A stretch of DNA of 46,181 bases. Source: UBA9732 sp045116915 (GTDB lineage: Bacteria > Spirochaetota > Spirochaetia > Sphaerochaetales > Sphaerochaetaceae). Every line of letters begins with the position of its first letter. The stretch's first letter is position 1. The stretch covers positions 1-46,181 of the forward strand of contig JBGUMQ010000008.1 in assembly GCA_045116915.1 (NCBI GenBank), in the 5' to 3' direction. Position numbers and translations under genes: made by a program. Positions 39,932 to 46,181 of this stretch are shown in pieces. The notes under the pieces are model-generated. The model made no database searches, was not told the origin of the DNA, and worked only from the letters and a program-made list of their open reading frames with translations.

Positions 39932-41167
39932 ATGGCATCATTACGTCAGGACGCGGACAAAATCATCAAATCGGCTCTAGAAGCGGCACTCCCCGACAAT
40001 GCGGTGAGGAAAGCCCTTGATGAGATCAGTTTCGGCAAGGGCAGGATCAAGCTCGTCGCCGCAGGAAAAGCTGCCTGGCAGATGGCCAAGGCCGCGTGGG
40101 ATGCGGTCGGCAGCCGCATCGACGGCGGTGTCGTCGTCACCAAGTACGACCACAGCATGGGCCCCATCGGGAACCTGGAGATCATCGAGGCCGGCCACCC
40201 CGTCTCTGATGCCAACAGCTACATGGGAACCCAGAAGGCCATAGACTGCGTCTCCGGTCTCGATGCCGATGACAACGTGCTGCTTCTGATTTCGGGCGGC
40301 GGCTCGGCACTGTTCGAGAAGCCTCTGACGGATGCGGAGGAATGCCAGGGCGTGACTAAACAGCTTCTCAAATGCGGAGCCAACATCGTGGAGATGAACA
40401 CGATCAGAAAGCGCCTCTCGGCGGTCAAGGGAGGACGGTTCGCCCAGATCTGCGCACCCGCGCATGTGTTCGCGATCGTCCTCTCGGATATAATCGGAGA
40501 CCCGCTGGACATGATCGCATCAGGTCCCGCCTATCCCGATTCATCAACCTGCGCGCAGGCCGAGGAGATCGCCGCAAGGTATTGCCTGAAGCTGTCGGAC
40601 AAGGCGGCACAGCTCCTGAAGCAGGAGACACCCAAGAAACTGGACAACGTCACCACATACATCACAGGAAGCGTCAGGCAGCTCTGCGCATCGGCGATGG
40701 AAAGCGCACGGGAACTGGGCTACAGCCCCGTGTTCCTCAGTGCAAGCCTGGAGTGCGAGGCCCGCGACGCGGGTTCGTTCCTTGCATCTGTCGCACGTGA
40801 CCATCAGGATTCTGAGAAGTCCCTTGCGTTCATCGCGGGCGGCGAGACGGTCGTGCACCTCACGGGCCACGGTCTGGGCGGAAGGAACCAGGAGATCGCC
40901 CTCTCCGCAGCCGACGGAATCGCCACTTGCAGGGACACCTGTGTGTTCAGCGTGGGTTCCGACGGAACGGACGGTCCCACCGATGCCGCCGGCGGATACT
41001 GCGACAACACCACAAGGGCAGCCCTTGCCGCGCAGGGAATCGGAATAAAGGATGTGCTTGCGGACAACGACGCCTACCATGCCCTGCAGAAATGCGGCGG
41101 CCTCATCATGACGGGCGCCACCGGCACGAATGTGAACGATCTGACTGTATTGCTGATAAAGCGCTGA
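39932..41167 (+). CDS. Glycerate 2-kinase (GckA/MOFRL family)
   Basis: 411 aa. The N-terminal half has 'LVAAGKAAWQMAKAAWDAVGSRIDGGVVVTKY' and 'LLLISGGGSALFEKP'. The middle has 'MNTIRKRLSAVKGGRFAQ' and 'LSDIIGDPLDMIASGPAYPD'. The C-terminal MOFRL-type domain ends with 'FSVGSDGTDGPTDAAGGYCDN'. The family phosphorylates D-glycerate to 2-phosphoglycerate, feeding serine or hydroxypyruvate carbon into glycolysis. CGGAGG lies 7 nt before ATG 39932. It converges on the SRP RNA gene, whose T-run terminator lies about 20 bp beyond this stop codon. Confidence 0.93.
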   Translation: MASLRQDADKIIKSALEAALPDNAVRKALDEISFGKGRIKLVAAGKAAWQMAKAAWDAVGSRIDGGVVVTKYDHSMGPIGNLEIIEAGHPVSDANSYMGTQKAIDCVSGLDADDNVLLLISGGGSALFEKPLTDAEECQGVTKQLLKCGANIVEMNTIRKRLSAVKGGRFAQICAPAHVFAIVLSDIIGDPLDMIASGPAYPDSSTCAQAEEIAARYCLKLSDKAAQLLKQETPKKLDNVTTYITGSVRQLCASAMESARELGYSPVFLSASLECEARDAGSFLASVARDHQDSEKSLAFIAGGETVVHLTGHGLGGRNQEIALSAADGIATCRDTCVFSVGSDGTDGPTDAAGGYCDNTTRAALAAQGIGIKDVLADNDAYHALQKCGGLIMTGATGTNVNDLTVLLIKR

Positions 41168-41194
41168 TTTCCGGGGCTTCCGGGCACAAAAAAA

Positions 41195-41292
41195 GGGACA
41201 AATCACCTGCGGCTCTCCGGCATTCCACTGACCGTTGCTACCTCCCGGTCCTGGCGGGGTTGGGTGGCGCCGGCAGCGCAGAATCTGTCCCC
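41195..41292 (-). ncRNA. ffs: Signal recognition particle RNA (4.5S-like)
   Basis: About 98 nt. On the minus strand the ends GGGGACA and TGTCCC pair, and the hairpin tip reads CCAGGACCGGGAGGTAGCAAC. This is the conserved helix-8 loop (consensus CAGGnCCGGAAGGnAGCA) with a GGGA tetraloop in place of GGAA and the asymmetric loop AGCA opposite CAGG. A run of seven T follows. It binds Ffh and, with FtsY, targets membrane proteins. It begins only 4 nt after tRNA-Ser(GGA), the tRNA-Ser/SRP pairing also seen in other bacteria, so one transcript is processed into both. Confidence 0.88.
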
Positions 41293-41296
41293 AATA

Positions 41297-41382
41297 CGGA
41301 GAGAGGGGGATTCGAACCCCCGAAGGCTTTTGACCTTACACGACTTCCAATCGTGCACCTTCGACCACTCGGACATCTCTCC
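41297..41382 (-). tRNA. tRNA-Ser(GGA)
   Basis: 86 nt class II tRNA. Acceptor GGAGAGA/TCTCTCC pairs fully, discriminator is G, anticodon loop TTGGAAG gives GGA, and a long variable arm and GGTTCGAATCC T-arm are present. No CCA is encoded. A promoter (TTGAAG-N17-TATATT on the minus strand) lies at 41396-41424. Confidence 0.95.
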
Positions 41383-41395
41383 AAATGACAAAAAG

Positions 41396-41424
41396 AATAT
41401 AACAAAAAGAGCATCGCTCTTCAA
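41396..41424 (-). promoter_or_regulatory. Promoter of tRNA-Ser(GGA)-ffs
   Basis: TTGAAG, 17 bp, TATATT on the minus strand. The spacer contains a small AAGAGC/GCTCTT hairpin followed by T residues, which could also end transcription from the upstream tRNA gene. Confidence 0.55.
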
Positions 41425-41431
41425 GTTTTTT

Positions 41432-41519
41432 CGGAGTGATAGGGATTCGAACCCTAGGTGAGGACGAGCCCCACACCAGATTTCGAGTCTGGCTCCTTCG
41501 ACCACTCGGACATCGCTCC
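41432..41519 (-). tRNA. tRNA-Ser(CGA)
   Basis: 88 nt class II tRNA with anticodon loop CTCGAAA (CGA), long variable arm, T-arm TAGGGTTCGAATCCCTA and discriminator G. Acceptor GGAGCGA/TCACTCC has a C5-A68 mismatch. No CCA is encoded. Confidence 0.93.
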
Positions 41520-41529
41520 AACGTGAAGC

Positions 41530-41558
41530 ATTATCCATATATTTCGTGTCCATGTCAA
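41530..41558 (-). promoter_or_regulatory. Promoter of the leftward tRNA-Ser(CGA) gene
   Basis: TTGACA, 17 bp, GATAAT on the minus strand, ending 10 nt before the mature tRNA 5' end. Confidence 0.75.
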
Positions 41559-41585
41559 ACACTCTGGAGCCAAAGATTCAATCTA

Positions 41586-41614
41586 TTGACAAACAAAAGA
41601 ACTCTCATTATGTT
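41586..41614 (+). promoter_or_regulatory. Promoter of the rightward tRNA-Ser genes
   Basis: TTGACA, 17 bp, TATGTT, with the mature tRNA-Ser(TGA) starting 12 nt downstream. It is divergent from the promoter at 41530-41558. Confidence 0.75.
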
Positions 41615-41626
41615 TTAAAGGCTATT

Positions 41627-41711
41627 GGATGGATGGCCGAGAGGTCGAAGGCGGCGGTCTTGAAAACCGTTGAGGTGCAAGCCTCCGGGGGTTCGAATCC
41701 CTCTCCATCCG
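41627..41711 (+). tRNA. tRNA-Ser(TGA)
   Basis: 85 nt. Acceptor GGATGGA/TCCATCC pairs fully, anticodon loop CTTGAAA (TGA), long variable arm, GGGGGTTCGAATCCCTC T-arm, discriminator G, no encoded CCA. The 86 nt that follow up to the next tRNA hold no recognisable feature. Confidence 0.95.
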
Positions 41712-41797
41712 TCCTTGGTGACATTGGGGCCGTGGGGTTCAGCAGGCCGATGAACTTCAGCCGTATCCCACAACCGCAATGAAACCAGGTAATAGTT

Positions 41798-41884
41798 GGA
41801 GCGATGGCCGAGCGGTCGAAGGCGCTTCCCTGCTAAGGAAGTATACTGGTAACGGTATCCGGGGTTCAAATCCCCGTCACTCCG
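41798..41884 (+). tRNA. tRNA-Ser(GCT)
   Basis: 87 nt. Anticodon loop CTGCTAA (GCT), long variable arm, T-arm CGGGGTTCAAATCCCCG, discriminator G. Acceptor GGAGCGA/TCACTCC has the same C5-A68 mismatch as tRNA-Ser(CGA). No CCA is encoded. No clear promoter of its own; probably co-transcribed with tRNA-Ser(TGA). Confidence 0.93.
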
Positions 41885-41890
41885 AAGGAA

Positions 41891-41927
41891 ATACAAACAT
41901 TGCCGCATGGCAGTGTTTGTATTTTTT
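41891..41927 (+). terminator. Intrinsic terminator after tRNA-Ser(GCT)
   Basis: ATACAAACATTGCC pairs with GGCAGTGTTTGTAT (one G-U) around GCAT, followed by five T. It lies only 11 nt before tRNA-Arg. Confidence 0.88.
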
Positions 41928-41938
41928 GTGACAGAAAT

Positions 41939-42012
41939 GAGATCGTAGCTCAGCTGGATAGAGCATCAGATTGCGGATCTGAGGGTCAGAAGTTCGAATC
42001 TTCCCGGTCTCG
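41939..42012 (+). tRNA. tRNA-Arg(GCG)
   Basis: 74 nt. Acceptor GAGATCG/CGGTCTC (one G-U), D-arm GCTC-AGCTGGATA-GAGC with A20, anticodon stem TCAGA/TCTGA and loop TTGCGGA give anticodon GCG (reads CGC). C35 and A20 are arginine identity elements. The T-stem AGAAG/CTTCC has an A49-C65 mismatch. No CCA is encoded. Confidence 0.9.
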
Positions 42013-42018
42013 ATTATC

Positions 42019-42047
42019 AGGAGCCTGAAAGGGCTCCTTTTCTTTTT
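42019..42047 (+). terminator. Intrinsic terminator after tRNA-Arg
   Basis: AGGAGCC and GGCTCCT pair around TGAAAG, followed by TTTCTTTTT. Confidence 0.88.
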
Positions 42048-42071
42048 CCCGTGAAAAAACCCGGAAACCCG

Positions 42072-42100
42072 TTGACAAGAAAACTTGGCAACCATATAGT
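42072..42100 (+). promoter_or_regulatory. Promoter of the small membrane protein-XRE pair
   Basis: TTGACA, 17 bp, TATAGT. The short sequence AAAACTTGGCAA occurs twice (around 42079-42092 and 42115-42127), once in the spacer and once near the ribosome site, and could be a pair of regulator sites. Confidence 0.75.
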
Positions 42101-42137
42101 CGAATCATGCCAACAAAACTTGGCAAAGGAGACTGGA

Positions 42138-42458
42138 ATGACAAGGGAAGAAATACTGGAGAAAAGCCAGAACGAGAACAAGGGAAAGGATTTTGCCGAC
42201 ATCGAGACATCGAAGAACTGCATGAGCATCGGATGGATCGTGACGGTTACACTCGTCGCTATTGTTACTGTCGTGAATGCCTTGAGCGGCAAACCGGATT
42301 TCGGCGGTCTGTTCGCCACGACGAGCGGTCTGTCCGTCGTCTTCTTCGTCAAATACGCAAAGCTCGGAAAAAGGCACGAGCTTGCCTGCGCAATCATGTA
42401 TTGCCTCGGAGCCGTCTTCTTTGCCATCGGCTGGATCATTTTCCTGATAAAGGGCTAA
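42138..42458 (+). CDS. Small two-helix membrane protein paired with an XRE regulator
   Basis: 106 aa. A charged N-terminus (MTREEILEKSQNENKGKDFADIE) precedes two or three hydrophobic segments (about 35-55, 62-80 and 85-104) with a short basic loop 'KYAKLGKRHE'. This matches the shape of DUF6442-like proteins, which in many Firmicutes sit directly before a small XRE regulator; the family name is from memory. ATG 42138 has AAAGGAG 7 nt upstream; the longer in-frame start at 42051 lies upstream of the promoter. The role is unknown, possibly a membrane partner of the regulator. Confidence 0.78.
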   Translation: MTREEILEKSQNENKGKDFADIETSKNCMSIGWIVTVTLVAIVTVVNALSGKPDFGGLFATTSGLSVVFFVKYAKLGKRHELACAIMYCLGAVFFAIGWIIFLIKG

Positions 42459-42462
42459 AACC

Positions 42463-42669
42463 ATGGAAGATTCGCTCGTACTGAAGAACAACATCAAGGC
42501 CGTCCGCACGGAACAGGGTCTTTCACAGTCGCAGCTTGCACAGATGGTGGGAGTATCCAGGAACACCATCAGCTCGATCGAAACCGGCCAGTTCAACCCT
42601 ACGGCAAAACTGGCACTGGTCCTGTGCATAGCCCTTGACCGCAAATTCGAGGAACTGTTTTACTTCTGA
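42463..42669 (+). CDS. Small XRE-family transcriptional regulator
   Basis: 68 aa, essentially one helix-turn-helix domain: 'NIKAVRTEQGLSQSQLAQMVGVSRNTISSIETGQFNPTAKLALVLCIALDRKFEELFYF'. The ending is typical of the small YozG/Cro-like regulators that accompany membrane proteins. It starts 4 nt after the stop of the membrane protein, so the two form an operon. It probably represses its own promoter; the doubled AAAACTTGGCAA sequence upstream is a candidate site. Confidence 0.9.
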   Translation: MEDSLVLKNNIKAVRTEQGLSQSQLAQMVGVSRNTISSIETGQFNPTAKLALVLCIALDRKFEELFYF

Positions 42670-42714
42670 TTCTTCAGATACTCCCTTACGGCATTGGCCA
42701 CGCCCCGTTCTTTT

Positions 42715-43383
42715 TCATATAACGCCTGCCGGGATCAGGATGACAAGCAGGAGAGCAACAAGACCCCATTCGACGCAGAGGAAACGGGTCCTCTTCCTGG
42801 GCTCCATGTCAGGAACGTAATTGCTTGCCAGGAAGAACGGGATGTAGGTCGTGATGAACACGGGTATGACACCCCACCATTTGTAGACCCAGATGAATGA
42901 ATGGTTGCTTGTCCCTGCAAGGAAAGACTCGACCAGGGCAAAAAGGAGAGCCATCTCCAGGGCGACCATCAGCTTGCAGCTTATTCCTTTCCTGCCGTTC
43001 TTTGCAAAGAACCTTGTGTTCCTGTCCTGCGGCATCATCTTGAAGGATATTATTCCCGCAAGGGAGAACATCATCGACAGTTCCCAGCATACGCCGACAA
43101 GAAGGATGAAGGTCGTTGATGCATTCGAGACGGACCAGAGCGGATAACCTGTCACGTGCCCGATTACCGCGTTCGCAATTTCATAGAGCCAGTGCACCCC
43201 GTAAAGGGCAAGTCCGGCATAGATCGCCTCATAGTTCTTCTTGTGAATCTCCGACCAGTAGACATAGAAGACCACTGCCAGGATGAATATGAACGTCCAA
43301 TTGAAATTCGCGGTGCTTCTGACCTGAATGCTGCCGACCAGGTCTTTTGCCAGTTGCGAACCGTCTCCCCAGAACTTAAGCAT
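42715..43383 (-). CDS. Uncharacterised integral membrane protein
   Basis: 222 aa with about six or seven hydrophobic helices ('WTFIFILAVVFYVYW', 'IYAGLALYGVHWLYEIANAVIG', 'TFILLVGVCWELSMMFSLAGIISF', 'LMVALEMALLFALVESFLAG', 'WGVIPVFITTYIPFFLASNYV', 'WGLVALLLVILIPAGVI'). Polar residues inside helices (E and H in 'HWLYEIAN', E in 'CWELSMM', E in 'ALVES') suggest a functional core. I recognise no family. ATG 43381-43383 has AAAGGAG upstream, and an extended -10 (TGcTATACT on the minus strand) precedes it. It stands alone, convergent with the XRE gene. Confidence 0.75.
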   Translation of the reverse strand: MLKFWGDGSQLAKDLVGSIQVRSTANFNWTFIFILAVVFYVYWSEIHKKNYEAIYAGLALYGVHWLYEIANAVIGHVTGYPLWSVSNASTTFILLVGVCWELSMMFSLAGIISFKMMPQDRNTRFFAKNGRKGISCKLMVALEMALLFALVESFLAGTSNHSFIWVYKWWGVIPVFITTYIPFFLASNYVPDMEPRKRTRFLCVEWGLVALLLVILIPAGVI

Positions 43384-43474
43384 AGTCGACTCCTTTGTCT
43401 GAAAGTATAGCACCAATCATCCGCAAGGAGAGTCGTAAAACAGCAGGTTGGTTCAGGAGGCTGCGTTCTACTGA

Positions 43475-44770
43475 TTACAACTCCTTGATCGACTTGTTGA
43501 CCAGCATGAGAATTGCGGTTACGGCAAAGCCGGCCGAGCAGAAGACAAGCAGCGACGTGGAGCCCAGGGACTGAAGGATGACACCTGCGAGCACGGATGC
43601 CAGCGGAGTCATACCCTGAGAACCGATGTTGATGATGCTGTTCACCTTGCTCAGTTTTGTCTTGTCCACAATCCTCATGATTGCCGTGCTTATGGGGATA
43701 TTGATCAGACTGATGAGAAATCCCATCACCAGGGTTCCCAGACAAAGCGCAACGAGGAATCCGTTCAGTGAAAGCCCGCAGTCAACCAGAAGCCAGTAGC
43801 AGACGGTCCATGCAATCATCACGACGGCAAAGAAGCAGATTCTGACGGCAACGGTGTGCCCGCATTTCCCGGGCTGTTTTGCCGCACTGAGGATTGCCGC
43901 ACCCACCAGGGAGCTGATGCCGAAGCAGACGCTTACGACAGAGGACCAGAGCTCGGGTGTCAGGACATCGTGGAAAAGATAGGAGGAAGCTCCTGCAAGG
44001 TCTGTCTTGATGAAGAACGGCAGGAAGTTGCCCGTGACCGGGGAAAAGAAGAAGTTGATGAACAGTATTGCCCCCAGCAGTGCCAGTATGGCCTTTTGGG
44101 ATTTCAGGTAGACAAACCCGTCCTTCATGTCTCCGAGTGCGAGCTTCAGTGTCAGCTGCTCCTGCGACGGAGTATGGTCATAGCGGATGAACATCTCGGA
44201 GATTCCGGAAGCCACGAAGCAGGCTCCGACGAGGAAGAACAACGTGTGGATCGGCAGTGTGGCATAGAGGACACCCGCAAGGATGATTCCGAGGATACTC
44301 TCCAGGGAGCTCTTGATCGTGAAGTATGAATTGGCCTGCTGGAGCTTGTTCTCCTCCACAATGCGAGGCAGAAGCGCACCGGCGGCGGGATTGAATACTC
44401 CGCTGACGGCATTGCCGATGATTCCCAGCACGAACAGGATGACGATATGGGCATCGGGCTCACGGAAAAGGAGCATCAGAACCGTTGCAAGTATTATCAT
44501 GCCGCCCTTGAGGTAGTCGCAGACATACATGATCCTGGCCTTGTTGAAGCGGTCACCCATCACACCGCCCACCGGAGTCAGAAGAAGCATGGCAACTCCG
44601 CACAGGGCAAGATACAGTCCCTGCAGGAATGCATTGTTGTTGCTGATCTCAAGAATGTAGAAGCTTACGGCGAAGCTGTAGAGCAGAGCCCCAAGCTCCG
44701 AGACCAGAGCCCCGAAGAACACAAGCCTGAAGTTGCGGCTTGCAAATACGTTTCGATCCTTATCTTTCAT
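43475..44770 (-). CDS. MFS transporter (macrolide-efflux/MefA-like)
   Basis: 431 aa with twelve predicted membrane helices. The N-terminus 'NFRLVFFGALVSELGALLYSFAVSFYILE' and the loop 'GVMGDRFNKARIMYVCDYLKGG' (the MFS motif A variant G-x3-DR) are typical of the MFS_3/MefA group of drug exporters. It may export a drug, toxin or signal. ATG 44768-44770 overlaps the upstream regulator's stop by 11 nt, with GGAG about 10 nt before it, implying coupled translation. A regulator-exporter pair of this kind usually responds to the exported compound. Confidence 0.87.
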   Translation of the reverse strand: MKDKDRNVFASRNFRLVFFGALVSELGALLYSFAVSFYILEISNNNAFLQGLYLALCGVAMLLLTPVGGVMGDRFNKARIMYVCDYLKGGMIILATVLMLLFREPDAHIVILFVLGIIGNAVSGVFNPAAGALLPRIVEENKLQQANSYFTIKSSLESILGIILAGVLYATLPIHTLFFLVGACFVASGISEMFIRYDHTPSQEQLTLKLALGDMKDGFVYLKSQKAILALLGAILFINFFFSPVTGNFLPFFIKTDLAGASSYLFHDVLTPELWSSVVSVCFGISSLVGAAILSAAKQPGKCGHTVAVRICFFAVVMIAWTVCYWLLVDCGLSLNGFLVALCLGTLVMGFLISLINIPISTAIMRIVDKTKLSKVNSIINIGSQGMTPLASVLAGVILQSLGSTSLLVFCSAGFAVTAILMLVNKSIKEL

Positions 44771-45836
44771 TTTCAGACATCTCCTTCCAGCGCCTTGCCA
44801 AACCCTCATCGCCAAGCAACCCGATGATCCGGTCGATTCCTCCTGTAGCGGAAGCACCTAAGATATCGAAAACCATCATGCTTTCCGGTTTGTCCGCAAA
44901 ACGCATCTCGGACAGGCTATAGTCCGGCGTGGAATCGAAATCCTTGGCCAGCCGGAATGCTTCCCTGAGCGAATCCTCCGATTCCTCGACCCTGCCGTCC
45001 TTCATCTGTACATAGGAAAGAAGGGCAACCATCTGGGCCTGCGTCTTGATCAGAACTCCTGTCTTTCTGTCCGTCATCAGACCTTCGAGGATCCTCATCC
45101 CCCATTCCAGGATGTCCAATGCCGATTTCCAGTCTTCCCTTGAGCGGAAGACGAATACATATCCGATGATTGAAGTCAGCAATGTGGATACCCCGTTGGT
45201 CAGCGCATCAGCCAGATAGCCGGAAGCTTCCTCGCTCTGTCTGCCGAAAACCGCAAGGGTCATCCCGATATGGTCATTGAAAAGGCCGCCGGCATTGTTT
45301 TTCTTCAGAAGATCCAGGCATTCGTCCGTTTTGCCCAGAAGAAAGAGCACCGCAGCCATGGCTCCGCAGATAGTGACATCTCCTATTCTGGGATCGTTGT
45401 TCTGCGGAAGAAGCACCCTGCTCTGTTCCAGCAGCTCAAGAGCCCGCTCCAGCTGCCTCCTGTCATGGTTGCCAGTCCCGAACACCAGATAGACCGTTGC
45501 ACAGTCGAGCACTATCTTGAAGGAGTGCGGATACTTGCCCAAGGCCTTCTCCGCTTCCGAAAGAGCCACGGGATCCAAGGTCCTGCAATACTCATTGAGC
45601 CGCCCGCTTATCGACTGGACGCTGTTGTCCTTCATCCTGTGCCCCAGAAGCACATCCACGGAAACATCGAAGAAATCCGCCATGCCGACTATCATCGGCA
45701 GCTCAGGCACGGACATGCCCGATTCCCATTTGTGCACAGCACCAACGGTGACGCCAAGCACCTCGGAGAGCTGTTCCTGGGTCATTTTCCTCTGTTTGCG
45801 ATAACTGCGGATATTCTGTGCAAGTGTCAGTTCCAT
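44760..45836 (-). CDS. XRE helix-turn-helix regulator with TPR-like sensor domain
   Basis: 358 aa. Residues 1-60 are an XRE domain ('LAQNIRSYRKQRKMTQEQLSEVLGVTVGAVHKWESGMSVPELPMIVGMADFFDVSVDVLLG'). Residues ~75-350 are all-helical and look like degenerate TPR repeats ('ERALELLEQSRVLLPQN', 'CLDLLKKNNAGGLFNDHIGMTL', 'WKSALDILEWGMRILEG'). This layout recalls peptide-sensing RRNPP-type regulators, though many XRE-TPR proteins of anaerobes have unknown ligands. ATG 45834-45836 follows GGAGG; the longer in-frame start does not. It is co-transcribed with the MFS exporter. Confidence 0.85.
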   Translation of the reverse strand: MELTLAQNIRSYRKQRKMTQEQLSEVLGVTVGAVHKWESGMSVPELPMIVGMADFFDVSVDVLLGHRMKDNSVQSISGRLNEYCRTLDPVALSEAEKALGKYPHSFKIVLDCATVYLVFGTGNHDRRQLERALELLEQSRVLLPQNNDPRIGDVTICGAMAAVLFLLGKTDECLDLLKKNNAGGLFNDHIGMTLAVFGRQSEEASGYLADALTNGVSTLLTSIIGYVFVFRSREDWKSALDILEWGMRILEGLMTDRKTGVLIKTQAQMVALLSYVQMKDGRVEESEDSLREAFRLAKDFDSTPDYSLSEMRFADKPESMMVFDILGASATGGIDRIIGLLGDEGLARRWKEMSENER

Positions 45837-45937
45837 AGAAGGCCTCCTTCCGACTGTCAATATAAAGGACAAACGGAAGAAGATGAAGACACCATCAATA
45901 CCAATCGAATAATATTTTTTCTACTGCCGGTATGGTT

Positions 45938-46181
45938 TCAGACCACGACAAAACGCCAGGGTCTGGCCTGATCCTCCTCCGTCGCATATGGGATGCCTAT
46001 ACGTGGTGTGGCTTTTACCCCAGGCCTCGTTCCGTCGTCCTCGAGCCAGATCAGACCGGATCCGGTGAACGATACCGCATTGAGGTTCCTGCCGATTCCC
46101 ATTGCCTTCGTGACCCTGCCGGGTCCGGAAAAACCCTCGACTCCTCTGATGAGGACTGCCTGGGGATGGTTCTCCGGTCCG
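45938..46181 (-). CDS. DNA-3-methyladenine glycosylase (Mpg/AAG family), C-terminal fragment
   Basis: 81 codons; the 5' end lies beyond the right edge. The translated tail contains 'PQAVLIRGVEG', 'GPGRVTKAMGIGRNLN', 'TPRIGIPYATEEDQARPWRF' and then a stop. These are the C-terminal motifs of the AAG family, which excises alkylated and deaminated purines such as 3-methyladenine and hypoxanthine. The catalytic Glu and the intercalating Tyr lie outside the window. It is transcribed leftward, and about 100 bp separates it from the XRE-TPR gene. Confidence 0.85.
   Translation of the reverse strand, partial: GPENHPQAVLIRGVEGFSGPGRVTKAMGIGRNLNAVSFTGSGLIWLEDDGTRPGVKATPRIGIPYATEEDQARPWRFVVV

Noticed and set aside
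41712..41797. A tRNA remnant or extra small RNA between tRNA-Ser(TGA) and tRNA-Ser(GCT)
   Set aside because: A GGTTCAG-like stretch hints at a T-arm, but no acceptor or anticodon stems can be drawn.
1..46181. CRISPR arrays, insertion sequences, prophage or integrated element next to the tRNA island
   Set aside because: I saw no regularly spaced repeats, transposase or integrase genes, or duplicated tRNA 3' ends that would mark an attachment site.

Overview
This window looks like ordinary chromosome from a diderm, probably anaerobic bacterium of roughly 55-60% GC (estimated by eye). A spirochaete (Sphaerochaeta/Treponema-like) is my best guess, from the gene mix and signal-peptide style: secreted maltodextrin enzymes as lipoproteins, an HD-GYP sensor, a split transketolase and a PspF/PspA stress system. 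No marker in the window proves this. I see no phage, insertion sequence or CRISPR array. Coding density is very high, with many overlaps of 1-11 nt.

Layout. 1-5.2 kb: the end of a Lon-type protease, a membrane HD-GYP sensor, then a compact envelope-stress locus. That locus holds pspA-pspC, the divergent sigma54 activator pspF, and a second pspA paralogue. Both pspA genes have near-perfect sigma54 promoters and share a 15-bp palindrome upstream. 5.2-13.3 kb: RNA methyltransferases with aspS, a PHP phosphatase, an unknown gene paired with a DUF6062-like Cys/His protein, a histidine phosphatase and a two-subunit transketolase. 13.4-23.7 kb: proS, adenosine deaminase, an ankyrin protein, rhomboid, rlmE, htpG, a ROK regulator, a MATE exporter and a flavodoxin. 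23.7-33.6 kb: a starch/maltodextrin locus with a type I pullulanase lipoprotein, a multi-module lipoprotein that is probably glycan-binding, a MalE-like binding protein, MalF/MalG-like permeases and a GH13 amylase lipoprotein. The transport ATPase is not encoded here. 33.6-41.2 kb: a leftward salvage/metabolism run (deoC, long thymidine kinase, aminotransferase, VUT-family transporter, SDR), then rightward aldo/keto reductase, YigZ and glycerate kinase. 41.2-42.0 kb: a small-RNA island with SRP RNA, four tRNA-Ser genes covering GGA, CGA, TGA and GCT, and tRNA-Arg(GCG). 42.1-46.2 kb: two XRE regulator modules, an unknown membrane protein, an MFS exporter and the end of a 3-methyladenine DNA glycosylase.

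Two themes cut across these blocks. First, at least seven genes have a promoter -10 box, often in extended TGnTANAAT form, ending only 6-7 nt before the start codon, which predicts leaderless mRNAs. Second, the Psp locus is a self-contained sigma54 regulon with internally consistent promoter and activator-site geometry.
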